Below, in pieces: positions 8,203-17,513 of a DNA stretch of 55,742 nt. A program made the position numbers and the translations under genes. Origin of the DNA: Sulfuricellaceae bacterium (GTDB taxonomy: Bacteria > Pseudomonadota > Gammaproteobacteria > Burkholderiales > Sulfuricellaceae); the NCBI GenBank assembly GCA_030690895.1, contig JAUYFQ010000045.1:1-55742 (forward strand), read 5' to 3'. Below the pieces are notes generated by a model. The model had not been told where the DNA came from. It did not search any database and worked only from the letters and a program-made list of their open reading frames with translations. Every line of letters begins with the position of its first letter. Positions within the stretch are counted from its first letter, which is position 1.

Positions 8203-8568
8203 CTACTTCGCTTCTTCTTCGGCGATCTGCTTGTGAACTTCATCCATATCCAGTGCTTGTGCCTGGCCGATGATTTCTTCCAACGCGGAGCCGGGCATGG
8301 CGCCGGGTTGGGTGAAGATGATGATCTGTTCGCGGAAGATCATCAGAGTGGGGATTGAACGGATCTGGAAGTGGAAGGCCAGTTCCTGTTCGGCTTCGGT
8401 ATTGACCTTGGCGAAGGTGACGCCGGGAATTTTCTCCGAGACGGCTTCGTAAGTGGGCGCGAAGGATTTGCAGGGGCCGCACCAGGGCGCCCAGAAATCC
8501 ACTACCACGATATCGTTGTTGTTGATGACGTCGGCGAAATTGTCATTGTTGAGGTCGATTGTTGCCAT
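8203..8568 (-). CDS. trx: Thioredoxin
   Basis: A 121-residue thioredoxin fold with the WCGPC active site (C30, C33) and the cis-proline loop RSIPTLMIF (P73). It reduces protein disulfides in the cytoplasm; no signal peptide is present. Start ATG 8568 is supported by AAGGAG seven bases upstream; in-frame upstream codons lack that support and would give an N-terminus unlike the family. The C-terminal DMDEVHKQIAEEEAK tail is somewhat long and charged. The Shine-Dalgarno overlaps the end of the ABC transporter gene, so the two are probably translated from one mRNA. It may be a secondary thioredoxin rather than the main trxA. Confidence 0.9.
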   Translation of the reverse strand: MATIDLNNDNFADVINNNDIVVVDFWAPWCGPCKSFAPTYEAVSEKIPGVTFAKVNTEAEQELAFHFQIRSIPTLMIFREQIIIFTQPGAMPGSALEEIIGQAQALDMDEVHKQIAEEEAK

Positions 8569-8578
8569 GCTTTTCTCC

Positions 8579-10366
8579 TTATTGAGGGTTGGATTCGTCC
8601 TGTTGCTGCAAAGCCCACATATGGGCATAAATGCCATCTTGCGCAAGTAGCTGCTGGTGCGTGCCGCGTTCGGCGATGCGCCCGTATTCCATGATCAGGA
8701 TCTGGTCGGCATCGACGACGGTAGAGAGGCGGTGCGCGATAACCAGTGTGGTGCGGTTTTCGGTAATGCTGCCGAGTTCGGACTGAATGGCTTTTTCCGA
8801 CTTGGAGTCCAGGGCAGAAGTCGCCTCGTCGAAGATCAGGATGCTCGGTTGCTTCAACAGGGCGCGGGCAATGGCTACGCGCTGTTTTTCTCCGCCGGAA
8901 AGTTTGAGCCCACGTTCGCCGACCATGGTGTCGAAGCCATCGGGCAGGGATTGGATGAAGGCGTAAATATGGGCGCGCCGTGCAGCCTGGATGATTTCTT
9001 CGCGCGTCGCATCCGGCCTGCCGTAGGCGATATTGTAATAGATGCTGTCGTTGAACAGCACGGTGTCCTGCGGCACGATGCCGATGGCTTTGCGCAGCGA
9101 GGTTTGCGTCACTGCGCGAATGTCCTGGCCGTCGATCAGAATGCGTCCGTCGGTGGCGTCATAGAAGCGGAACAGCAGGCGAGAGAGGGTGGATTTTCCC
9201 GCACCGGAAGATCCGACCACGGCGACGGTGTGTCCGGCGGGGACTTCAAAGTCGATGCCGTGCAGGATGCTGCGCTTTTCGTCATAGCTGAAATGAACGT
9301 TCTCGAAGCGGATGGCAGCGCGGTCGATTTTCAGATCCTGCGCGCCGGGCAGGTCTTCCACTTCGGTATTCTGCTCCAGCAGGGCAAACATTTTTTCCAT
9401 ATCCGCCAGGGCGTGCTTGATTTCGCGGTAAACAAAACCGAGAAAATGCAGCGGAATGTAAATCTGGATCATGTAGGCATTGACCAGCACCAGATCGCCC
9501 AGGGTCATGGTGCCGTCGACCACGCCTTGTCCGGCCAGCAACATCAATGCGGTGACGCCAGCAGCGATGATGAGGCTTTGTCCGGCATTCAGGCTGGCCA
9601 GCGAGGTGGTGTTCTGGATGGCGGCTTTTTCCCAGATTTGCAGGCTTTCGTCATAGCGCCGGGTTTCAAATGCCTCATTGCTGAAGTATTTGACTGTTTC
9701 GTAGTTCAACAGGCTGTCGATGGCGCGGGCATTGGCTTTGGAGTCCATGTCGTTCATGGTGCGGCGAAATACCATGCGCCATTCGGTGATCATCAAGGTG
9801 AAGGCAATGTAGCTTGCCAGCGTGACGAAGGTGATGATGGCGAACCATTTGTCGTATTTGACCAGCAGGATGACAGCGACCAGCCCGATTTCCACCAGCG
9901 TGGGGATGATGTTGAAGAGCATGAAATTGAGCAGGAAGCCGATCCCGCGCGAGCCGCGCTCGATGTCGCGTGAAACGCCGCCAGTCTGGCGTTCGAGATG
10001 AAAGCGCAGGGCCAATCGGTGCAAATGCTGGAACACCTGGAGCGCCACGCGCCGGATCGAACGCTGGATCACCTTGGCAAATACCGCATCGCGCAATTCG
10101 CCAAACAGGGTGGAGGCAAAACGCAACACGCCGTAGGTTACCAGCAGGATGACCGGCAAGGTGATCATGGCTTGAGGCTTGTCGAGCGAGTCGACAATAT
10201 CCTTGAGTACCAGCGGCACGGCAACATTGGCGATTTTTGCGATGAACAGCAGGGTCAGTGCAAGGAAGACCCGCCATTTGAATTCCCACAAATAGGGAAG
10301 CAGGGTGCGAATGGTATTCAGGTCATTGCGCTGGGTTGGAGCGGAGACGTGGTGGGTTGGGCGCAT
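8579..10366 (-). CDS. ABC exporter, Atm1/HMT family (fused permease-ATPase)
   Basis: A 595-residue half transporter. The first 320 or so residues form six membrane helices, and the rest is a nucleotide-binding domain with Walker A GSSGAGKST, signature LSGGEKQR and Walker B ILIFDEATSALD. The helix-region motif NYETVKYFSNE is characteristic of the mitochondrial Atm1/bacterial heavy-metal tolerance group, which exports glutathione-linked or glutathione-polysulfide compounds. It should work as an inner-membrane homodimer. The thioredoxin gene starts 10 bases beyond its stop, suggesting a shared thiol/redox role, which is inference. It is divergent from the gene at 10491. Confidence 0.88.
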   Translation of the reverse strand: MRPTHHVSAPTQRNDLNTIRTLLPYLWEFKWRVFLALTLLFIAKIANVAVPLVLKDIVDSLDKPQAMITLPVILLVTYGVLRFASTLFGELRDAVFAKVIQRSIRRVALQVFQHLHRLALRFHLERQTGGVSRDIERGSRGIGFLLNFMLFNIIPTLVEIGLVAVILLVKYDKWFAIITFVTLASYIAFTLMITEWRMVFRRTMNDMDSKANARAIDSLLNYETVKYFSNEAFETRRYDESLQIWEKAAIQNTTSLASLNAGQSLIIAAGVTALMLLAGQGVVDGTMTLGDLVLVNAYMIQIYIPLHFLGFVYREIKHALADMEKMFALLEQNTEVEDLPGAQDLKIDRAAIRFENVHFSYDEKRSILHGIDFEVPAGHTVAVVGSSGAGKSTLSRLLFRFYDATDGRILIDGQDIRAVTQTSLRKAIGIVPQDTVLFNDSIYYNIAYGRPDATREEIIQAARRAHIYAFIQSLPDGFDTMVGERGLKLSGGEKQRVAIARALLKQPSILIFDEATSALDSKSEKAIQSELGSITENRTTLVIAHRLSTVVDADQILIMEYGRIAERGTHQQLLAQDGIYAHMWALQQQDESNPQ

Positions 10367-10396
10367 CGGTAAGGTAGCTGCGGAATATAGGGGAAA

Positions 10397-10402
10397 ATTA
10401 TA
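10397..10402 (-). promoter_or_regulatory. Perfect -10 box upstream of the ABC exporter
   Basis: TATAAT reads on the minus strand at 10402-10397, about 30 bases before the ATG at 10366. I see no good -35 box at 16-18 bases, so the promoter is only tentative. Confidence 0.35.
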
Positions 10403-10414
10403 CAGTAAGCTTGG

Positions 10415-10443
10415 TTAACCCTTTCTGAAAATTGGAATACAAT
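10415..10443 (+). promoter_or_regulatory. Putative promoter for the unknown gene and pilU
   Basis: TTAACC (10415-10420) and TACAAT (10438-10443) are separated by 17 bases, with 4/6 and 5/6 matches to sigma-70 consensus. Transcription would begin near 10450, leaving a leader of about 40 bases before the ATG at 10491. Confidence 0.45.
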
Positions 10444-10490
10444 TGGGCGGCACTCGTGCATTCCCGACTTTATGGTTGAATAGGTTGTAT

Positions 10491-11306
10491 ATGGCTTTTC
10501 TGGATGAACTGAAAAAAGAAGCACAGGCGATCAAATCGCAGGAAGATAACCTGACCCAGATGCGTGCCCAGGAGCTGACGCAGAATTTTCTGTTGATGCA
10601 GAGCAAGCTCAAAATGGCTTATCTGTATATGGTGGAGTTGGCAAAAAACCTCAACGTGGTGTCGATTGCAGCCAACAGATCCTACTATATCGACGGATTC
10701 GGGAGTGTCGATGACTTCAGGCCGGAAAAATATGTGGTCACGTCGGACCGGATGTCGATCGACCAGAAAGAGTTTTTCAATGTCCTGTATCTGAAATTTA
10801 CCTGCAAATCAGATCAGGCCATCACGTTTGACAAAAATGGCGCTTCATCCATTGAGATGGAAAGGCAGTACCTCTGGCAGTCCAATCTGAAATTCCAGTG
10901 TTCAGAGTTCAAGAACGCCAAGGGTACCGTTGATCGTGCGAGTTTTACCGTGACCAACGAGATTCCCGTGCTGGTCAAGTGGTCAGCTGATTTCGAGAAA
11001 GGCAATATTCTGATTTTTATAAAGAATTTCAATGGCCTGACCGCTTATGAATACACCTATGACGTGGACGAGATCGATACCCCGTTTATGGATGAACTGG
11101 CGAAATATCTGCTGGGCAAGCCAAGCCGTTTTCTTGATTTGGGGCGCCACCAACAAGCGCTGAAGGAGCGAGTATCCATCAAGCGACCTACTTCCGACGT
11201 AGCCTATACGAAGCTTGATCCTGGTGCGGAGGCCAGGCTGGACAACCAGAATGAGGGTAAAAAAGGCTTGTTTGGTGCGATTAAATCCCTGTTGAAAGGA
11301 GGATAG
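10491..11306 (+). CDS. Conserved-looking protein of unknown function upstream of pilU
   Basis: I do not recognise this 271-residue protein. It has no signal peptide or membrane span. The N-terminus (MAFLDELKKEAQAIKSQEDN through about residue 60) is predicted helical, the middle is a mixed alpha/beta region with many aromatic residues, and the end carries a basic tail GKKGLFGAIKSLLKGG. The ATG at 10491 is preferred to an earlier in-frame start because the protein then begins with a regular helix. The stop lies six bases before pilU, and pilU's AAAGGAGG Shine-Dalgarno overlaps the stop, so the two are almost certainly cotranscribed. A role connected with type IV pilus retraction or surface sensing is an inference from position only. 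Confidence 0.75.
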   Translation: MAFLDELKKEAQAIKSQEDNLTQMRAQELTQNFLLMQSKLKMAYLYMVELAKNLNVVSIAANRSYYIDGFGSVDDFRPEKYVVTSDRMSIDQKEFFNVLYLKFTCKSDQAITFDKNGASSIEMERQYLWQSNLKFQCSEFKNAKGTVDRASFTVTNEIPVLVKWSADFEKGNILIFIKNFNGLTAYEYTYDVDEIDTPFMDELAKYLLGKPSRFLDLGRHQQALKERVSIKRPTSDVAYTKLDPGAEARLDNQNEGKKGLFGAIKSLLKGG

Positions 11307-11312
11307 GCCTAC

Positions 11313-12503
11313 ATGGATATCACCCCCGTTTTCAAGTTCATGGCCGAAAAACAGGCGTCTGACCTGTTTATCTCCGCTGGTGCTGCGATCTACATCAAGA
11401 TCGAGGGTGAGCTGAAACCTATCAATGCCCAGGTGCTTGATGTCGAGACGGCTAAAAAAGCGATTTACAACGTCATGACGGAAGCACAGATCCGGACTTT
11501 CGAGTCCAAGCTGGAGCTGAATTTTGGTTTGTCAGTGCAGGGCGCGGGGCGTTTCCGTATCAACGTATTTCGTCAACGCGGTAGCGTGGCGATGGTGGCG
11601 CGCTATATTACCAATACCGTTCCGGCGATCGAGGATCTGAATTTGCCGCAGGTTCTCAAGAGCCTGATCATGGAAAAGCGCGGGCTGATCCTGGTGGTTG
11701 GCGCCACGGGCTCAGGAAAATCAACTTCACTGGCCTCCATGGTTGATCATCGCAACACCACCAAGACAGGTCACATCCTTTCGATTGAAGATCCGATCGA
11801 ATTTATTCACAAGCACAAGAAATCCCTGGTCAACCAGCGCGAGGTCGGTATCGATACCGAATCCTACGCAACTGCGCTGATCAACGCCCTGCGCGAAGCG
11901 CCCGACGTATTGCTGATCGGCGAGATTCGCGATACGGCGACCATGAAGCAGGCGCTGATTTTTACCCAGACCGGCCACCTGTGCCTGGGTACCCTGCATG
12001 CCAATAATGCTTACCATGCGATCAATCGCATCATGAGCTTCTTCCCTGAAGAAGAGCGCGACTCCTTGCTGCTGGATCTTTCCATGACGCTGAAGGGGAT
12101 CATTTCCCAGCGCTTGGTCAAGGGGGTGACCGGCAAGCGGGTGGCGGCAGTTGAGGTCTTGCTGAATACTTTTTATGTGTCCGAACTGATCCAGAAGGGG
12201 GAAGTGGACAAGATCAAGGACGCGATCGAGCAGAGTCTGAGCGCCGGTTCCCAGACTTTCGAGCGTTCGCTGCTGAACATGTTTGTGGCCGGAAAAATCA
12301 GCCGTGAGGAAGCCTTGTCCAACTCCGATTCACGCACGGATATGGAGTGGTTGATGGCCAATGCTTCAACGGAAGTACTCAGGGGAAGCATGGCCCAGCC
12401 AGCGATGAGCATCGATCACGAGAAGCTTGATAAGGCCGAGGATGGTCTGGAAAACTTTACGATTAATCCAGAGTTTCTTGATCAAATTTCCGGTAAGAAA
12501 TAA
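11313..12503 (+). CDS. pilU: PilU-type pilus retraction ATPase
   Basis: A 396-residue secretion ATPase. Walker A GATGSGKST is at about 130-138, the Asp box/Walker B DVLLIGEIRD at 198-207, and the His-box segment TGHLCLGTLHANNA follows. Length and C-terminal sequence favour PilU over PilT: the usual PilT C-terminal motif AIRNLIRE is absent. PilU helps PilT depolymerise type IV pili at the inner membrane. Translation starts at ATG 11313, with AAAGGAGG a suitable distance upstream. PilT itself is not in the window; the cotranscribed partner is a protein of unknown function. A perfect inverted repeat follows the stop. Confidence 0.88.
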   Translation: MDITPVFKFMAEKQASDLFISAGAAIYIKIEGELKPINAQVLDVETAKKAIYNVMTEAQIRTFESKLELNFGLSVQGAGRFRINVFRQRGSVAMVARYITNTVPAIEDLNLPQVLKSLIMEKRGLILVVGATGSGKSTSLASMVDHRNTTKTGHILSIEDPIEFIHKHKKSLVNQREVGIDTESYATALINALREAPDVLLIGEIRDTATMKQALIFTQTGHLCLGTLHANNAYHAINRIMSFFPEEERDSLLLDLSMTLKGIISQRLVKGVTGKRVAAVEVLLNTFYVSELIQKGEVDKIKDAIEQSLSAGSQTFERSLLNMFVAGKISREEALSNSDSRTDMEWLMANASTEVLRGSMAQPAMSIDHEKLDKAEDGLENFTINPEFLDQISGKK

Positions 12504-12504
12504 T

Positions 12505-12553
12505 TGTAGGAGCGGGTTTACCCGCGATAATCGCGGGTAAACCCGCTCCTACA
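12505..12553. repeat. Perfect 24-bp palindrome, REP-like (GTAGGAGCGGG type)
   Basis: Arms 12505-12528 and 12530-12553 are perfect reverse complements around a single base, starting TGTAGGAGCGGG. It lies between the convergent stops of pilU and prfC. The GTAGG opening and GC-rich stem match the style of REP elements mobilised by RAYT transposases. As a very stable hairpin it could also end transcription from both directions. Related elements with GTAGGTGCGAA arms occur at 46209 and 52931. Confidence 0.8.
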
Positions 12554-12558
12554 TGCTG

Positions 12559-14133
12559 TCAGGCAATCTCCCGGGTTTCGAGAAACTTGATTTCCGGAAA
12601 CCGTTCTCGCGCCAGATTCAAATTCACCCGGTTAGGCGCCAGATAAACATATTCATTTGCACCATCCAGTGCGACATTGAAACCGTGCTTGTCGACCAGT
12701 TTCTTCAGTTCCAGATCACTGCCGCGTAACCAGCGCGCCGTTGCTACGTCAAATGGCTCGAACCGAACATCCACGCCATATTCATACTGTAGTCGGTGCG
12801 CGACCACGTCGAACTGCAACATCCCGACCGCGCCCAGAATCAGATCGTTGGTGTTGATCGGGCGGAATAACTGGGTCGCACCTTCTTCAGCAAGCTGTTG
12901 AAGACCCTTCTGCAACTGCTTCATCTTGAGTGGGTTTTTTATCTGCGCACGACGGAATATTTCGGGTGCAAATGAGGGTATTCCGGTAAATTTGAGGTCT
13001 TCTCCTTCGCTGAACGTGTCGCCTAGCCGGATCGTGCCATGGTTGGGAATGCCGATGATGTCGCCAGCGTAGGCTTCATCGGCGGTATTGCGATCCTGCG
13101 CCATGAAGGTGATGGCATTGCCCACGGTGATCTGTTTGCCGCTTGAAACCTGCTTGATTTTCATGCCCCGGTCGAAACGCCCCGAGCAAATGCGGATGAA
13201 GGCAATCCGGTCACGATGCTTGGGATCCATGTTGGCCTGAATCTTGAACACGAAGCCGGAGAACTTGGGCTCGTCAGGTTCCACCGAACGGGTCTGCGCC
13301 GGACGGTGCAGGGGAGCGGGGGAGAGGTCAACAATGGCGTCGAGCAGCGACTGAACGCCGAAATTATTCATCGCCGAGCCGAAAAATACCGGCGACTGCT
13401 TGCCAGATAAATAGGCTTCGCGGTCAAAAGTGTGGGAAGCGCCGCGCACCAGTTCGATGTCAATGCGCAGCTCATCGGCCTGATCGCCGATCAGTTCATC
13501 CAGGCGCGGGTTATCCAGACCCTGGACAATTTCTGAGGTGCCTTTTTCTGCATTCGGATCGAATACCGATACCGTGTCGTTGTAAAGGTGATAGGTGCCG
13601 CGAAAGCGCTTGCCCATGCCTATCGGCCAGGTCATTGGGGCGCACTGGATTTTCAGCACCGACTCGATTTCGTCCAGCAGTTCGATCGGCTCCTTGCCCT
13701 CGCGGTCAAGCTTGTTGATGAAGGTGACGATGGGGGTGTCGCGCAGGCGGCAGACATTGAGCAGCTTGATTGTCTGTGCTTCAACGCCGTTGACCGAATC
13801 GATCACCATGACTGCCGAATCCACCGCAGTCAGGGTGCGGTAGGTGTCCTCGGAGAAATCCTCGTGGCCAGGGGTGTCGAGCAGATTGATGATGCATTCG
13901 CGGTAGGGGAACTGCATCACCGATGAGGTCACGGAAATGCCGCGTTGCTTTTCCAGTTCCATCCAGTCGGAAACGGCGTGACGGTCGGATTTGCGCGCCC
14001 GCACTGCGCCAGCCATCTGGATTGCGCCGCCGAACCACAGCATCTTTTCCGTCAGGGTGGTTTTACCTGCGTCGGGGTGGGAGATGATGGCGAACGTGCG
14101 CCGATGGTCGATTTCTTCGTGTATTGAGGCCAT
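12559..14133 (-). CDS. prfC: Peptide chain release factor 3
   Basis: A 524-residue translational GTPase that recycles RF1/RF2 from the ribosome after termination. The G1 motif is [16 protein letters not shown] near residue 17, followed by the switch region [15 protein letters not shown]3 DTPGHEDF and G4 FINKLDRE. Length equals that of typical RF3 (about 529). The gene is monocistronic here: pilU converges on it and the SPOR gene lies 48 bases upstream on the same strand. No anomalies are seen. Confidence 0.95.
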   Translation of the reverse strand: MASIHEEIDHRRTFAIISHPDAGKTTLTEKMLWFGGAIQMAGAVRARKSDRHAVSDWMELEKQRGISVTSSVMQFPYRECIINLLDTPGHEDFSEDTYRTLTAVDSAVMVIDSVNGVEAQTIKLLNVCRLRDTPIVTFINKLDREGKEPIELLDEIESVLKIQCAPMTWPIGMGKRFRGTYHLYNDTVSVFDPNAEKGTSEIVQGLDNPRLDELIGDQADELRIDIELVRGASHTFDREAYLSGKQSPVFFGSAMNNFGVQSLLDAIVDLSPAPLHRPAQTRSVEPDEPKFSGFVFKIQANMDPKHRDRIAFIRICSGRFDRGMKIKQVSSGKQITVGNAITFMAQDRNTADEAYAGDIIGIPNHGTIRLGDTFSEGEDLKFTGIPSFAPEIFRRAQIKNPLKMKQLQKGLQQLAEEGATQLFRPINTNDLILGAVGMLQFDVVAHRLQYEYGVDVRFEPFDVATARWLRGSDLELKKLVDKHGFNVALDGANEYVYLAPNRVNLNLARERFPEIKFLETREIA

Positions 14134-14181
14134 TGCCCAGTGTATTCAGCAAAAGCGCAAAATTATACCAGATCGTTGCCG

Positions 14182-14916
14182 CTATCTCGCGGGCGCTACC
14201 ACCGGGCTTAACCCGAGCTCGCGCAATTTAGCCTGGGTTGCCTCCGCTTCGGCCTTGTTCTTGAATGGGCCGACATGCAAACGGGTCTCGGTATAGGATT
14301 TGATGCCGTTCTCGGCCAGGCGCTTCTGCAACTGCACGGCGTTTTCATAATTGGTAAACAGGCCAACTTGTACAGTGAAGGCTTGAGGTTCTGGCGCTGG
14401 TTTCGTCGGAGTAACAGGTGGAGGTGACGTTGCCGCCTTTGCCGGCGGGGGAGCGGATTTAATTGGCGCAGGTTCGGTTGGCGTAATTTTTATGGGTTGA
14501 GGCATGGGTTCAGGCGTATCGGCTTCCTTGATTTCACGGCGAGTAGCGAGTGATGTCTGGTGTGTCCTGGATGATGGACTCGCTTGCACTGGGGAGGTTT
14601 CCAGCGGTTTGTTCACGACTTCAGGCGGTGGCGGGGCTGGTTCGGTTTCCATCTTTTCTGCCGGGGGAGGAGGGATATCGTTTTTTATCTCCGGTGATTC
14701 GGGCGGCGGCGTTTCCAGCGACTGGATCGGCGGGATGGTTGGCTGATCTTCAGACCGAGTTTCGGTGTGGGTAGTGACAGGGATTTCAGCTTTTTTGTGG
14801 TTGAGAAAGGTGAGGGCTATCACTGCAGCGGCTACCAGGGAGGCGGCCACGATCATGCGTTGCATTGCACGTTTCTTGACCTGCGCCTGATCTTCGTGAA
14901 TGGATTGGTCTTCCAT
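14182..14916 (-). CDS. SPOR-domain membrane protein
   Basis: A 244-residue protein with a short cytoplasmic N-terminus, one membrane helix at about 20-38, a long Pro/Glu/Thr-rich periplasmic linker (about 50-170), and a C-terminal SPOR domain starting FTVQVGLFTNYENAVQLQ and containing VGPFKNKAEAE. SPOR domains bind glycan strands lacking stem peptides at the division septum, as in FtsN, DedD and DamX. The architecture fits a DedD/FtsN-like protein, but the exact orthologue cannot be fixed from sequence alone. It is divergent from ndk. Confidence 0.82.
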   Translation of the reverse strand: MEDQSIHEDQAQVKKRAMQRMIVAASLVAAAVIALTFLNHKKAEIPVTTHTETRSEDQPTIPPIQSLETPPPESPEIKNDIPPPPAEKMETEPAPPPPEVVNKPLETSPVQASPSSRTHQTSLATRREIKEADTPEPMPQPIKITPTEPAPIKSAPPPAKAATSPPPVTPTKPAPEPQAFTVQVGLFTNYENAVQLQKRLAENGIKSYTETRLHVGPFKNKAEAEATQAKLRELGLSPVVAPAR

Positions 14917-15020
14917 GAATGTCCTTACAGAGCCTGTTTAGTCTTTGGTGGATGTTATCACTTCGTCAAGTACGCTGCGAGCGTGCCGAACCCTGAACTC
15001 CGGGGGGTCCGGGCTGCTCG

Positions 15021-15050
15021 TTTAGATTGCAAGGTGTTCCATGGTAGAAT
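15021..15050 (+). promoter_or_regulatory. Weak putative promoter for ndk
   Basis: TAGAAT (15045-15050, 5/6) is preceded at about 18 bases by TTTAGA (15021-15026, 4/6). The start would be near 15057, about 30 bases before the ndk ATG. Confidence 0.35.
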
Positions 15051-15087
15051 CTCCGGTTTTTAAGAACCGTTCCTTTAGGAGATGACA

Positions 15088-15513
15088 ATGGCTGTCGAAC
15101 GCACCCTTTCTATTATCAAACCTGATGCAGTGGCAAAAAACGTGATTGGCAAGATTTATTCTCGTTTTGAAAGTAATGGCTTGAAAGTCGTGGCTTCCAA
15201 AATGAAGCAACTGTCCCGCGCCGATGCAGAAGGTTTTTACGCAGTGCATCGCGAGCGTCCCTTCTTCAAGGATCTGGTTGACTTCATGATTTCCGGCCCG
15301 GTGATGATCCAGGTGCTCGAAGGCGAAAGCGCGATTGCCAAAAACCGCGAGTTGATGGGTGCGACTGATCCGAAGAAAGCTGAAAAAGGCACCATCCGCG
15401 CCGACTTCGCAGAAAGCATCGATGCAAACGCAGTGCATGGTTCCGATGCACCTGAAACAGCCAAAGTGGAAGTAAGCTATTTCTTCCCTGGCATGGAAGT
15501 CTACAACCGTTAA
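15088..15513 (+). CDS. ndk: Nucleoside diphosphate kinase
   Basis: A 141-residue enzyme that transfers the gamma phosphate of ATP to other nucleoside diphosphates through a phosphohistidine. The catalytic residue is H117 in [12 protein letters not shown], the canonical number. [11 protein letters not shown] at the N-terminus is the family opening. Start ATG 15088 is six bases after TAGGAG; the ATG at 15082 touches the ribosome-binding site and is unlikely. A structured repeat separates it from rlmN. Confidence 0.96.
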   Translation: MAVERTLSIIKPDAVAKNVIGKIYSRFESNGLKVVASKMKQLSRADAEGFYAVHRERPFFKDLVDFMISGPVMIQVLEGESAIAKNRELMGATDPKKAEKGTIRADFAESIDANAVHGSDAPETAKVEVSYFFPGMEVYNR

Positions 15514-15543
15514 TGTCAGATCAGACAAACGCTCTTCACGTTT

Positions 15544-15638
15544 GCTCCCTCTCCCGTCACGCCAGAGCGAGCAGCTTTGCTGCCACTCTCGGCGGGGATG
15601 CCCCCTGCGGGTATCGGGAGAGGGTTGGGGTGAGGGAA
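15544..15638. repeat. Structured inverted repeat between ndk and rlmN
   Basis: CCCTCTCCCG (15547-15556) pairs with CGGGAGAGGG (15615-15624). A small inner hairpin GCAGC-TTT-GCTGC sits at 15571-15583. The right flank GGGTTGGGGTGAGGG is typical of a dispersed repeat common in betaproteobacterial intergenic DNA. It resembles the element at 5217-5290 in style (CCCTCTC arms). Confidence 0.6.
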
Positions 15639-15660
15639 ACGGTCATGATGCAGGTGTGTC

Positions 15661-16746
15661 ATGGCCGTTAACCTGCTCGACTTCGATCTCGCGCAGCTGA
15701 CTGCTTTCTTCGCGGAAATTGGCGAGAAGCCGTTCCGCGCCAAGCAGGTGCTGCGCTGGATGCACCATTTTGGTGAAAGCGATTTCAATCGCATGAGCGA
15801 CCTGGCTAAATCCCTGCGGGAGAAGTTGGTCGTCATGGCGTCAGTCGAGCCTCCCCGCCTGATCAAGGAGCAGCTTTCGGACGATGGTACCCGCAAGTGG
15901 CTACTCGACGTGGGGGCTGGCAATGGCGTTGAAACCGTGTTCATCCCCGAGGACGAACGGGGTACCTTGTGCATATCGAGTCAGGTGGGTTGCGCGCTGG
16001 AATGCAGTTTCTGTTCGACTGCCCGGCAAGGGTTCAACCGCAATCTTTCGGTAGCGGAGATCATCGGCCAGCTGTGGTGGGCAAACAAGGCGATGGGGCG
16101 CGATCCAAAAGGTGATCGCATCATCTCCAATGTGGTGATGATGGGTATGGGCGAGCCGCTTGCCAATTTCGACAACGTGGTGACGGCGCTCAATATCATG
16201 CTGGACGACCATGCCTATGGTTTGTCACGTCGGCGCGTCACGGTCAGTACTTCTGGTCTGGTACCCGTCATGGATCGTTTGCGCGATGCTTGTCCTGTTG
16301 CGCTGGCCGTCTCGCTGCATGCGCCAAACGACGCACTGCGCGATGTGCTTGTGCCAATCAATAAAAAATATCCGCTGGCTGAACTGATGGCGGCTTGTCG
16401 CCGCTACATAGAAAAAGCGCCACGCGATTTCGTGACGTTTGAGTACGTCATGCTGGATGGCGTCAATGACAGCCTGGCGCATGCGCGGGAACTGATTGCG
16501 CTGGTGCGGGATGTACCGTGCAAATTCAATCTTATTCCCTTCAATCCTTTCCCCATGTCAGGCTACAATCGTTCCCGCCCGGAAGCGGTGCGCCGCTTCC
16601 GCGATGAACTGGCGCATGCAGGCCTGATAGCGACCACCCGCAAAACACGCGGAGACGATATTGACGCAGCATGCGGGCAGTTGGCGGGGCAGGTGCAGGA
16701 TAAAACCAGACGGACTCAGATCAGGATTATGGAGAGTGCTGCATGA
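15661..16746 (+). CDS. rlmN: Dual-specificity 23S rRNA/tRNA adenine-C2 methyltransferase RlmN
   Basis: A 361-residue radical-SAM enzyme that methylates A2503 of 23S rRNA and A37 of some tRNAs. The iron-sulfur cluster cysteines are C111, C115 and C118 (CALECSFC), and the mechanistic C-terminal cysteine is C338. It opens the operon rlmN-pilW-rodZ-ispG-hisS-yfgM-bamB-der; its stop overlaps the pilW start by four bases (ATGA). Confidence 0.95.
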   Translation: MAVNLLDFDLAQLTAFFAEIGEKPFRAKQVLRWMHHFGESDFNRMSDLAKSLREKLVVMASVEPPRLIKEQLSDDGTRKWLLDVGAGNGVETVFIPEDERGTLCISSQVGCALECSFCSTARQGFNRNLSVAEIIGQLWWANKAMGRDPKGDRIISNVVMMGMGEPLANFDNVVTALNIMLDDHAYGLSRRRVTVSTSGLVPVMDRLRDACPVALAVSLHAPNDALRDVLVPINKKYPLAELMAACRRYIEKAPRDFVTFEYVMLDGVNDSLAHARELIALVRDVPCKFNLIPFNPFPMSGYNRSRPEAVRRFRDELAHAGLIATTRKTRGDDIDAACGQLAGQVQDKTRRTQIRIMESAA

Positions 16747-17513
16747 GACAAATTTTGGCATTGCTTGCGATGGTTGCATTTTCGATGCCTTTCGCCTGGT
16801 CAGCTGAAAAAAGCAAGGCGGTCAGCCGGGCTCAGGCACATACGCAACTGGGCGGCGCTTACCTCGGCGCAGGCAAGCTGGGCGTTGCGCTGGACGAGCT
16901 AAAGATCGCACTCGATGCAGATTCCAGTTATGCGCCGGCTCACAATGTCATTGGGCTGGTTTATATGGAACTGGGAGAAAATGCCAAGGCCGAGGATCAT
17001 TTTCAGCGCTCCCTGAGCATCGACCCCCTGAATTCGGAAGCACAGAACAACTATGGCTGGTTTCTTTGCCAACGTAGCCGTTACGATGATGCTGTCGGCT
17101 ATTTTCTTAAAGCAGTCAAAAACCCGCTCTATGAAACACCCGATAAAGCCTATTTGAATGCAGGCCTTTGCTCCCTCAAAAATGGTAATGACAAGCTTGC
17201 AGAAGAATATTTCCTGAAAGCCAGCAAATACCAGAAAGCGCCTCCACAAGCCTTTCTTGGACTGGCCGAGGTGTATTACTTGCGCGGGCTTTACATTGAT
17301 GCCTTGTATTACCTGGAACGATTTTCCAAAATCAGTGAAAGTACGGTCGAGAGCCTCTGGTTGGGTGTCAAGATCGCGCACCGTTCTGGAAATCGGGACT
17401 CTGAGGCCAATTATGGCTTGCAGCTGAGAAAGAGATTTGCCGATTCCCGCGAGGCTTTCGCGCTTCGTAATGGAGAGTTTGATTATGTTTCTGGTAGTGG
17501 GGCGCGTCCGTGA
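16743..17513 (+). CDS. pilW: Type IV pilus assembly TPR protein (PilW/PilF)
   Basis: A 256-residue periplasmic protein with a signal peptide ([20 protein letters not shown]) and about six tetratricopeptide repeats from residue 30 to 200 (for example [20 protein letters not shown]). The family is the pilotin-like factor needed for PilQ secretin multimers. Known PilF/PilW proteins are often lipoproteins, but no lipobox cysteine is visible here. It overlaps rlmN by four bases and rodZ by four bases, so translation is coupled. The rlmN-pilW-rodZ order supports the assignment. Confidence 0.87.
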   Translation: MRQILALLAMVAFSMPFAWSAEKSKAVSRAQAHTQLGGAYLGAGKLGVALDELKIALDADSSYAPAHNVIGLVYMELGENAKAEDHFQRSLSIDPLNSEAQNNYGWFLCQRSRYDDAVGYFLKAVKNPLYETPDKAYLNAGLCSLKNGNDKLAEEYFLKASKYQKAPPQAFLGLAEVYYLRGLYIDALYYLERFSKISESTVESLWLGVKIAHRSGNRDSEANYGLQLRKRFADSREAFALRNGEFDYVSGSGARP

